From Chloroflexota bacterium (GTDB lineage Bacteria > Chloroflexota > Dehalococcoidia > Lucifugimonadales > Lucifugimonadaceae), in NCBI GenBank assembly GCA_030831265.1, contig JAURLM010000230.1, positions 1 to 5,833 of the forward strand: 5,833 bases of DNA. The letters are read 5' to 3'. Numbering within the stretch: the stretch's first letter is position 1; each line of letters begins with the position of its first letter. The translations under genes were made by a program, and so were the position numbers. The notes under the pieces are model-generated. The model was not told the origin of the DNA and did no database searches. It saw only the letters and a list, made by a program, of their open reading frames with translations. Of this stretch, positions 1 through 4,786 are shown in pieces.

Positions 1-1
1 C

Positions 2-520
2 AGCCACTTTGGCCGTCTCGACATCGTGGTCAACAACGCTGCATCCGGCGTTATGAAACCGTCCACTGAACTATCGCCGAAGCACTGGGACTGGACCATG
101 GACATCAACGCCCGTGGCCCATGGCTGGTCGCAAAACAGGCAGCAAAGGTCATGGCTCCCGGCGGCCGCGTCATCAACATTTCCAGCCCCGGCTCCCGCA
201 TGGTGCTGTCATCCTACTTCGCTGTCGGTGTGTCCAAAGCGGCACTGGAAGCCGTGACGCGCTACATGGCGGTGGAGCTGGGTCCGGCAGGAATCTCCGT
301 GAACGCCGTCTCAGCAGGCTATGTGCAGACAGACGCCCTGGATGCCTTCCCGGACGAACTGGGCGTGAAGGACATCGCAAAGCGAGCGACTCCCGCCGGG
401 CGCGCTATAACGCCACAAGATGTTGCAAACGTGGTGGCGATGCTGTGTGGGACGGACGCATCGATGATTCGCGGGCAGACAATCATGGTGGACGGCGGCG
501 AGACGATTTATCACCGTTAG
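2..520 (+). CDS. fabL: Enoyl-[acyl-carrier-protein] reductase, FabL type (5'-truncated by window edge)
   Basis: The C-terminal 172 residues of a short-chain dehydrogenase/reductase are visible; the reading frame is open to the left edge, so the N-terminal Rossmann part with the glycine-rich nucleotide loop lies outside the window. Visible motifs are NNAASG (nt 32-49), a HWDWTM-x-INA stretch, ISS before the active site, and a Tyr-x6-Lys pair (YFAVGVSK, Tyr at nt 215-217, Lys at 236-238). Tyr-x6-Lys is the enoyl-reductase spacing, unlike the Tyr-x3-Lys of ordinary SDRs such as FabG. The end carries TPAGR and IRGQTIMVDGG, as in SDR enoyl reductases. From memory the NNAASGV and HWDWTM blocks resemble Bacillus FabL. 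FabL proteins reduce the enoyl-ACP double bond with NADPH in the last step of each type II fatty-acid elongation cycle, in the cytosol. The gene converges on ygfZ with 3 bp between stops. The alternative is another SDR oxidoreductase, which the x6 spacing makes less likely. Confidence 0.8.
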   Translation, partial: SHFGRLDIVVNNAASGVMKPSTELSPKHWDWTMDINARGPWLVAKQAAKVMAPGGRVINISSPGSRMVLSSYFAVGVSKAALEAVTRYMAVELGPAGISVNAVSAGYVQTDALDAFPDELGVKDIAKRATPAGRAITPQDVANVVAMLCGTDASMIRGQTIMVDGGETIYHR

Positions 521-523
521 GCG

Positions 524-1588
524 TCAGGCGAACGTTGGCAATTCCCGCACGGTCACTTCCATTCCATCAGCCCGCAGCACTGTTCCATTGTCCCATGACC
601 CGCGGCGGGCATACCCCAGTGCTCGACGCTTCTCACTGGCACTGGCACTGGCAACGGGAATCGCCGAAACAGACGTGACAACTCCCGCCCGCTTACCGGC
701 TGCGGTCAACTCTGCGCCCGTGACCAGTTCTCCGTCCGACTCCAACGCAACCAGCCTTCGCTGCAATTTGTCGTAGGTGTCCAGCCGCGCCACCACTTCC
801 TGGCCGATGTAGCAGCCTTTCGTAAAACTGATGAGACGCTTCAGGCCTGCTTCCAGAGGGTTGGCATCCTCGGTCAACTCGGCACCGGCAACCGGCAGGC
901 CGTGCGCAACGCGAGCCGCAGTAAACGCAATCTCGCCTGCTGGTCGTGCGCCCGCTGCCATAAGCAAATTCCACATCGTCCCGGCAGCAGCACCCGGCAC
1001 GACCACATCCACTCTCGGCAGATTGTCCCACTCTGACCCAACAAGCACCGCACCAGCAACGGGTGAATCTACCGACATAACCTCGCCGGGATTAGTTGAA
1101 TACCCAAACACCTTCGCAGTTACGCCCCCCGCAGCCGGGCCTATAAGTGAGAACTGCACTAGTTCCTGTGAAACATCGCTGAGTTCGGCATCCTCAAGAA
1201 TCGTGAACTTTTCTATCCACTCAATCGCGGGATTCGGATCAGCAGATTCGGACAGCAGCAACAACCTGCCATCAGCAACCACCGCCACGTTCAGCACGTC
1301 GATAACCCGTCCACGCTCGGAGGTGAGAACAGTCATGGCAGATTGACCCGTTGAAAGGGAAATCAGGTCGTTTGTGGAAAGTCGATGCAAGAGTTCAAGC
1401 GCATCAGCGCCGGTATGGGATATTCGACTTGCGGGCACCCGACTAACCAGTACGCAGACAGCCTCAAACGCAGCAAGTTCGCCAGCCACATCACCAAAGT
1501 GCAATACGGTTGCGCCGTCTGCACCCTGCACGCCACCGTCCGGGACAAAGGAAACAGCCTTACTGCCTGCTGTAGCGTGACTGTCCAT
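524..1588 (-). CDS. ygfZ: YgfZ/IBA57-family folate-binding-fold protein, Fe-S cluster maturation
   Basis: This 354-residue protein belongs to the GcvT-like YgfZ/CAF17 family, which helps maintain or assemble [4Fe-4S] enzymes. The hallmark K-G-C-Y-x-G-Q-E motif is at residues 257-264, with the invariant cysteine at Cys259. It is preceded by R-x-x-x-G-L-P-V-x-G-x-E-L and NPLEAGL (about 226-249), typical of the aminomethyltransferase fold. An N-terminal STNDL (71-75), matching the family's l-T-n-D block, also fits. The C-terminal barrel (about 275-350) contains a short Ala-Ser run (313-317) from a hexanucleotide repeat. Length is within the family range, with about 25-40 poorly conserved residues before the core. 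The gene starts 24 bp after the ErpA-like gene on the same strand. I see no clear Shine-Dalgarno before its ATG, so translational coupling or a later start is possible. Unlike GcvT, it lacks glycine-cleavage neighbours, and the KGCYIGQE motif decides for YgfZ. Confidence 0.88.
   Translation of the reverse strand: MDSHATAGSKAVSFVPDGGVQGADGATVLHFGDVAGELAAFEAVCVLVSRVPASRISHTGADALELLHRLSTNDLISLSTGQSAMTVLTSERGRVIDVLNVAVVADGRLLLLSESADPNPAIEWIEKFTILEDAELSDVSQELVQFSLIGPAAGGVTAKVFGYSTNPGEVMSVDSPVAGAVLVGSEWDNLPRVDVVVPGAAAGTMWNLLMAAGARPAGEIAFTAARVAHGLPVAGAELTEDANPLEAGLKRLISFTKGCYIGQEVVARLDTYDKLQRRLVALESDGELVTGAELTAAGKRAGVVTSVSAIPVASASASEKRRALGYARRGSWDNGTVLRADGMEVTVRELPTFA
634..651. repeat. Three-copy CACTGG hexanucleotide tandem repeat inside ygfZ
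   Basis: CACTGG is repeated three times in perfect tandem (634-639, 640-645, 646-651). Read on the minus strand it encodes the alternating Ala-Ser run at about residues 313-317 of the YgfZ protein. The unit is a multiple of three, so copy-number change would add or remove two residues without a frameshift. Confidence 0.7.
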
Positions 1589-1612
1589 GTGAAAAATCCA
1601 ACCGGCTGTGTA

Positions 1613-1975
1613 CTAGACGGAGAACGAAGTTCCGCATCCGCAGCTGGTCTTGGCGTTCGGGTTGGAAAACTCGAAACCCTTGCCGTTCAGGCCATCCGAG
1701 AAATCAAGAACGGTTCCAGCGAGGTACACAAACGCCTTCTTCGGAACGTAAACCTCGATGCCGCTCTGTTCGATGATCTTGTCATCATCGGCGGGACCGT
1801 CGACGATGTCGAGCACATAGGTGAGCCCCGAACATCCTCCGCCCTTCACCGCCACCTTCAGGCCAAACGCCTTTTTCCCATCACGCGTAGCAAACTCGCG
1901 AACCTTCGAGGCCGCCTTAGGCGTTACGTGAATCGTATTTATCGGAACTGCGGGCTTCTGGTGTGCTGTTGTCAT
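1613..1975 (-). CDS. erpA: A-type iron-sulfur carrier protein (ErpA/IscA family)
   Basis: A 120-residue HesB/IscA-fold protein. The three cluster-binding cysteines are present: Cys48 in GGGCSG, and Cys112 and Cys114 in the C-terminal SCGCG. The 64-residue distance from the first to the second cysteine is that of E. coli IscA. The C-terminus NPNAK...CGCGTSFSV is closest, from memory, to ErpA rather than IscA, but separation of A-type subfamilies by eye is uncertain. Members receive Fe-S clusters from a scaffold and deliver them to apo-enzymes in the cytosol. The ATG has a Shine-Dalgarno AAGG seven bases upstream. It is the first gene of a minus-strand pair with ygfZ, whose relatives act with A-type carriers in [4Fe-4S] maturation. 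No iscS, iscU or suf genes are in the window, so the cluster is presumably made elsewhere. Confidence 0.92.
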   Translation of the reverse strand: MTTAHQKPAVPINTIHVTPKAASKVREFATRDGKKAFGLKVAVKGGGCSGLTYVLDIVDGPADDDKIIEQSGIEVYVPKKAFVYLAGTVLDFSDGLNGKGFEFSNPNAKTSCGCGTSFSV

Positions 1976-1982
1976 CGCTGGA

Positions 1983-1986
1983 CCTT
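1983..1986 (-). promoter_or_regulatory. Ribosome binding site of the ErpA-like gene
   Basis: Reading the minus strand, AAGG lies seven bases before the ATG ending at 1975. This supports the chosen start; the first conserved residues of the fold begin about 15 codons later. Confidence 0.55.
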
Positions 1987-2021
1987 ACATTTCACCCTGG
2001 TGTCAGCTTCAACTGTCCCTA

Positions 2022-2049
2022 ATGATACCTCGCGAGGTCAGGAATTCTA
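2022..2049 (-). promoter_or_regulatory. Candidate weak promoter for the erpA-ygfZ pair
   Basis: On the minus strand TATCAT (2022-2027) matches the -10 consensus at five of six bases. The hexamer 17 bp upstream, TTAGAA (2045-2050), matches the -35 only poorly. An alternative -10, TAGAAT (2044-2049), also matches at five of six but has no -35 at the right distance. The first option would start transcription about 40 nt before the erpA ATG. The poor -35 suggests a weak or activator-dependent promoter, or that the real one is elsewhere in the region. Confidence 0.3.
2027..2038. promoter_or_regulatory. Perfect 12-bp palindrome, possible operator
   Basis: ACCTCGCGAGGT is identical to its own reverse complement and sits in the divergent intergenic region. 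It abuts the candidate minus-strand -10 (2022-2027) and lies where the spacer of that promoter would be, a usual position for repressor binding. I cannot match it to a known regulator site. A 12-bp palindrome can also arise by chance, so the operator role is inference. Confidence 0.35.
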
Positions 2050-2059
2050 ATGCAGGTTG

Positions 2060-2074
2060 CCCACATATTGTGGG
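2060..2074. promoter_or_regulatory. Inverted repeat CCCACA-TAT-TGTGGG, possible operator
   Basis: Two perfect 6-bp arms are separated by three bases. The dyad ends 18 bp before the -35 hexamer of the rightward promoter and is upstream of both divergent transcription units. Its place suits a binding site for a dimeric regulator. With no poly-T tract and no gene ending here, it is unlikely to be a terminator. The regulator is unknown. Confidence 0.4.
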
Positions 2075-2092
2075 ATTACGGCAAATCTGCAC

Positions 2093-2120
2093 CTGACAGG
2101 AGCCAGATCGCAACTACAAT
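2093..2120 (+). promoter_or_regulatory. Sigma70-type promoter of the adenosyltransferase-his operon
   Basis: CTGACA (2093-2098) and TACAAT (2115-2120) each match the -35 and -10 consensus at five of six bases, with a 16-bp spacer. Transcription would start near 2127, leaving a leader of about 50 nt before the GTG at 2177. This leader is too short for a cobalamin riboswitch, and I see no his-leader peptide with a run of histidine codons in it. The promoter also shows that the longer in-frame ATG at 2057 cannot be used on this transcript. Confidence 0.55.
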
Positions 2121-2163
2121 TAAGTTTTGCCCATCTTTCCGATACACGGTCCGCAAACCTGCC

Positions 2164-2167
2164 GGAG
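2164..2167 (+). promoter_or_regulatory. Ribosome binding site setting the GTG start of the adenosyltransferase
   Basis: GGAG, within GGAGAA, is nine bases before the GTG at 2177. The in-frame ATG at 2057 lies upstream of the promoter and would add 40 residues with no resemblance to the family, so this site decides the start. Confidence 0.65.
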
Positions 2168-2176
2168 AACATAAAC

Positions 2177-2755
2177 GTGCCAGTTTCAATCGCAACACGC
2201 ACAGGCGACTCGGGAGACACTGGACTCCTGTACGGCGGCCGCGTTCGAAAAACAGATGCTCGGGTCGAAGCGTACGGAGCGGGCGACGAAGCGGTTTCTG
2301 CACTTGGACTCGCACGCGCACTATGCAAGGATGACTCTGTGCAGTCACGGCTCCTGGAAATCCAGCGCAACATGTTCATAGTCAACGCCGAACTGGCGAC
2401 AGCCACCGAATCCCGACACCTGTTGCAGAAACATTTCCCAACCGTGACGGTAGAAATGACCGAACAGCTAGATGCTGTGCTGGCAGAACTCGAAACCGCA
2501 GTTACCCTGCCCCAGTCGTTCATCATTCCCGGCGGCTCAGCAGGCTCCGCTGCCATAGATGTCGCCAGAACCGTGACACGCCGCGCAGAGCGCTCGGCCA
2601 TCGCATTGCTCGATACTGGTGAACTGGCAAACCCGGAAGTGCCACGCTATCTCAACAGGCTTTCGGACGTGCTCTTCATGCTGGCTCGATACGAAGACCG
2701 CGATCTGCCAGCGGAGCCTTACAGCAGCCGGGAGACGAAAGGGAGTAAGAAGTAG
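2177..2755 (+). CDS. pduO: PduO-type ATP:cob(I)alamin adenosyltransferase
   Basis: With the GTG start at 2177 the product is 192 residues, normal for this family. It transfers the adenosyl group of ATP to cob(I)alamin to make adenosylcobalamin, in the cytosol, usually as a trimer. The N-terminal ATP-binding block TRTGDSGDTGLLYGGRVRK is at 7-25. EAYGAGDEAVSALG (31-44) contains the conserved Asp-Glu pair (37-38). IQRNMF...AELATATE (62-78) follows. The FIIPGG segment (115-120) carries the phenylalanine that in characterised PduO proteins helps displace the lower cobalt ligand. RTVTRRAER (131-139) and NRLSDVLFMLAR (160-171) complete the active-site signature. The C-terminus is short, charged and rich in Ser/Lys. 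It is the first gene of the operon, its TAG touching the ATG of hisH. Family assignment is firm; whether it serves de novo synthesis or salvage of corrinoids cannot be told. Confidence 0.93.
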   Translation: MPVSIATRTGDSGDTGLLYGGRVRKTDARVEAYGAGDEAVSALGLARALCKDDSVQSRLLEIQRNMFIVNAELATATESRHLLQKHFPTVTVEMTEQLDAVLAELETAVTLPQSFIIPGGSAGSAAIDVARTVTRRAERSAIALLDTGELANPEVPRYLNRLSDVLFMLARYEDRDLPAEPYSSRETKGSKK

Positions 2756-3397
2756 ATGGCCGCCCGAATTGCGATCATCAATACGCGGGCCGCAAACCTG
2801 CACAGCGTCCAGAAGGCGCTGGAGAAAGTCGGTGCATCGGCCGAAATCACTTCAGATCCCGCCGTCATCTCCAATGCCGCTGGAGTCGTACTGCCGGGAG
2901 TAGGTGCCAGTGATGCCGTCATGCGCGCCATCAACACGCAGGGTTTTGCAGAGCCAATCAAGCAATATGCAAAATCCGGTCGACCTCTCCTGTGCATCTG
3001 CGTGGGCATGCAAGTGCTATTTGAAGGCTCGGATGAAGGTGAAGTGCCGGGCCTTGGCATCATGAAAGGCCGCGTAAAACGCTTCCCGAGCGATCTGTCG
3101 GAAAACGGCAAACGACTCAAGATTCCGCACATGGGCTGGAACTCCGTCAACTTCACCGAACAGGCATATACCGACTCGGTGTTTGCGGACATCCCGCAGG
3201 ACTCCTACTTCTACTTCGTCCACTCGTACCGCTGCCTGCCGGATGACCCGTCTGTGGTCGCCGGGACGACGCAGTACGGAGGAGAAGTGTGCGCTGCCGT
3301 GATGCAGGGAGAACTGGCGGCCACGCAGTTCCACCCGGAAAAGAGCGGAGACATTGGGCTTGAGATCTACAAGAACTTCACTCGCAGGGTTGGGTAG
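2756..3397 (+). CDS. hisH: Imidazole glycerol phosphate synthase, glutamine amidotransferase subunit HisH
   Basis: A 213-residue class I glutamine amidotransferase. It hydrolyses glutamine and passes ammonia to HisF in the fifth step of histidine biosynthesis. The catalytic triad is visible: Cys82 in the nucleophile elbow CICVGMQ, and His193 and Glu195 in TQFHPEKSG. The oxyanion strand PGVG is at 47-50. PHMGWNSV (124-131) and YFVHSY (153-158) are further HisH signatures that separate it from other class I amidotransferases. Length is within the usual 195-215. The ATG follows the adenosyltransferase stop directly, with GGGAG ten bases upstream inside that gene, so translation of the two is probably coupled. 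hisA follows after 9 bp; its partner hisF lies further down the same operon. The elbow has Val where Leu is commonest (C-V-G-M-Q), a conservative change. Confidence 0.97.
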   Translation: MAARIAIINTRAANLHSVQKALEKVGASAEITSDPAVISNAAGVVLPGVGASDAVMRAINTQGFAEPIKQYAKSGRPLLCICVGMQVLFEGSDEGEVPGLGIMKGRVKRFPSDLSENGKRLKIPHMGWNSVNFTEQAYTDSVFADIPQDSYFYFVHSYRCLPDDPSVVAGTTQYGGEVCAAVMQGELAATQFHPEKSGDIGLEIYKNFTRRVG

Positions 3398-3406
3398 GCA
3401 GCAAAC

Positions 3407-4144
3407 ATGGAAGTGATTCCCGCAATAGACCTGCTCGGCGGCAAGTGCGTGCGACTGGTCCAGGGTGACTACGATCAGCAACGCGTATTCGACGATGATC
3501 CCGTCGCCGTCGCATCTCGCTGGACGAAGGCAGGTGCAACACGACTGCACGTGGTTGACCTTGATGGTGCGCGTGACGGAGTCCGCGCCAACGCTGACGC
3601 CGTGAAGGCGGTCGTCGAATCGACAGGCATCCCGGTGCAACTGGGCGGCGGAATCCGAACGGCAAAAGACGCCGAACAGCTACACGAACTCGGCGTAGAC
3701 CGCGTAATTTTCGGCACGGCAGCAGTCAGTGCGCCGGGTGAAGTCGAGGCTGCTGTGAAGCTGTTGGGGGCACAACACGTAATCGTCGGAGTGGACGCCC
3801 GCGACGGGAAAGTACAGACGCGCGGCTGGACAGAAACATCTGAACTCACTGCCGAAGACCTCATGCTGCGCATGGTTGATCTCGGAGTCAGGCGGTTCAT
3901 GTGTACTGACACATCCCGTGATGGCACGCTTTCGCACCCCAACTTCCAATCAATCACCAGCCTCATTGCAAGTGTGGGTTACCCTATAGTTGCAGCAGGT
4001 GGAATTGCATCCATTGATGATCTGTTGGAACTTGCCCGAATAGGCGCTGAAGGTGCCGTAACAGGGCTGGCTATCTATTCCGGCGCGCTAGACCTTGAGC
4101 GTGCTATCCGAGAAGTCGCCTCACTCGCTGCAAACGCAGATTGA
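3407..4144 (+). CDS. hisA: Phosphoribosylformimino-AICAR ribotide isomerase HisA (ProFAR isomerase)
   Basis: A 245-residue (beta/alpha)8 barrel of normal length. It performs the Amadori rearrangement of ProFAR to PRFAR, the substrate of HisH-HisF. Catalytic Asp8 lies in IPAIDLLGGKCVRL and the second aspartate, Asp130, in GVDARDGKV. The phosphate-binding loops are visible as GGGIRT (80-85) and AAGGI (196-200) with TGLAIYSG (219-226). VDLDGARDG (50-58) and TDTSRDGTLSHPN (167-179) are typical HisA segments. Asp8 with the GGKCVRL block separates HisA from HisF. The conserved G-P-N after the TDxxRDGT block reads H-P-N here, a small deviation. An Arg-Gly-Trp stretch (139-141) matches the HisA substrate loop, and I see no reason to call it a PriA bifunctional enzyme. 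The start lies 9 bp after hisH. Confidence 0.96.
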   Translation: MEVIPAIDLLGGKCVRLVQGDYDQQRVFDDDPVAVASRWTKAGATRLHVVDLDGARDGVRANADAVKAVVESTGIPVQLGGGIRTAKDAEQLHELGVDRVIFGTAAVSAPGEVEAAVKLLGAQHVIVGVDARDGKVQTRGWTETSELTAEDLMLRMVDLGVRRFMCTDTSRDGTLSHPNFQSITSLIASVGYPIVAAGGIASIDDLLELARIGAEGAVTGLAIYSGALDLERAIREVASLAANAD

Positions 4145-4195
4145 CCAGAGGCCAGGCCGAAAAACGATCGGTGAACACAGGACGAAAAGTTTCAA
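4145..4195 (+). other. Intergenic gap between hisA and the methyltransferase
   Basis: This 51-bp gap is the longest within the rightward operon. I see no hairpin followed by a T-run and no good promoter, so read-through from hisA is the simplest view. AGGA at 4179-4182 is 13 bases before the next ATG, a rather distant Shine-Dalgarno. Confidence 0.4.
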
Positions 4196-4774
4196 ATGCC
4201 AACAAAGACCCCGGTTGAAAATGCTGAGCAGATGCTGAAGCCGAAACTAGATGAGGCTTACGACCCGCAATCTCTTATTGCGCTAGTACCAATTCACACG
4301 GACCAGGACGTCGCAGACGTCGGCTCAGGCCCGGGCTGGCTCTCCATTCCGCTGGCGAAATACCTGTATGGCGGCAAGCTCTACGCAGTAGACATACAGG
4401 AAGGCATGCTTGAGAAAGTTGCCCAACGAGCCGCGACCTACAAACTGAAGAACGTCGAGATTGTCCCATCAAAAGAGAGCGCCATCCCACTGGAAGACGC
4501 CATCGTCGACGGCCTGGTACTGTCTGACACGCTAAACGAAGCTACTCGCGCCAAGTCTCTACTCAAGGAATGCGCTCGCCTTCTGAGGAAATCCGGCTGG
4601 CTGGCTGTCATCGAATGGCTACCGGTATCAGGAGACGAACCGGGGTTCGGCCCCCCTGCGAAACAGCGCATTGGCGTGGAAGACGTACTTGCAATGGGTG
4701 CGGAGCTTGGGCTTTCCAAAATTCGCAGCAGGCAGATCGGCGCATCCCACTACGTAGTGGTCTTCAAGAAGTAG
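4196..4774 (+). CDS. Class I SAM-dependent methyltransferase, substrate unknown
   Basis: A 192-residue protein with a Rossmann-like methyltransferase fold. Motif I, VADVGSGPGWLS (39-50), binds S-adenosylmethionine. Acidic Asp66 at the end of the second strand (YAVDIQEGML, 63-72) would hold the ribose hydroxyls. NVEIVPSKESAIPLED (86-101) and the hydrophobic strand VDGLVLSDTLNE (104-115) follow in family order, then a helix and the strand WLAVIEW (135-141). A GPP...R segment (152-158) is common in UbiE/arsenite-methyltransferase-like members that act on small or lipophilic substrates. I see no signal peptide or membrane segment, so it is probably cytosolic. It lies between hisA and hisF in one operon, 12 bp before hisF, yet no histidine step needs SAM. 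The substrate cannot be named. The start is slightly uncertain because the Shine-Dalgarno is weak; an in-frame ATG 12 codons later (4232) would also keep the fold. Confidence 0.85.
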   Translation: MPTKTPVENAEQMLKPKLDEAYDPQSLIALVPIHTDQDVADVGSGPGWLSIPLAKYLYGGKLYAVDIQEGMLEKVAQRAATYKLKNVEIVPSKESAIPLEDAIVDGLVLSDTLNEATRAKSLLKECARLLRKSGWLAVIEWLPVSGDEPGFGPPAKQRIGVEDVLAMGAELGLSKIRSRQIGASHYVVVFKK

Positions 4775-4775
4775 C

Positions 4776-4779
4776 AGGA
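4776..4779 (+). promoter_or_regulatory. Ribosome binding site of hisF
   Basis: AGGA, within AGGAAG, is seven bases before the ATG at 4787 and directly after the methyltransferase stop. It supports the MLTRRVIPCLD start, the usual N-terminus of HisF. Confidence 0.6.
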
Positions 4780-4786
4780 AGCGCCA

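Noticed and set aside
121..678. A 185-codon plus-strand frame overlapping fabL and the end of ygfZ
   Set aside because: It is Arg-rich and out of frame with fabL, whose enoyl-reductase motifs are clear; no independent evidence supports it.
827..840. Hammerhead-ribozyme-like core CTGATGA
   Set aside because: It lies within the antisense of the conserved KGCYIGQE neighbourhood of ygfZ and lacks the GAAA partner and flanking stems.
1385..2050. A 221-codon plus-strand open frame antisense to the ErpA-like gene and the start of ygfZ
   Set aside because: It is a shadow of two well-recognised minus-strand genes, its translation shows no family motif, and it crosses the divergent promoter region.
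2099..2176. Cobalamin riboswitch before the adenosyltransferase
   Set aside because: The predicted leader is only about 50 nt and I find no B12-box-like GCCACTG or the expected stems; B12 riboswitches are roughly 200 nt.
2121..2176. Histidine-operon attenuator leader peptide
   Set aside because: There is no short reading frame with a run of His codons and no terminator-like hairpin with a T-tract.
2047..2601. A 184-codon minus-strand open frame opposite the adenosyltransferase
   Set aside because: The plus strand there encodes an unmistakable PduO-type protein; the antisense product is Ser/Arg-rich low-complexity sequence typical of a GC-rich shadow frame.
3017..3640. A 207-codon minus-strand open frame spanning the hisH/hisA junction
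   Set aside because: It is antisense to two genes with intact catalytic motifs and has no recognisable domain.
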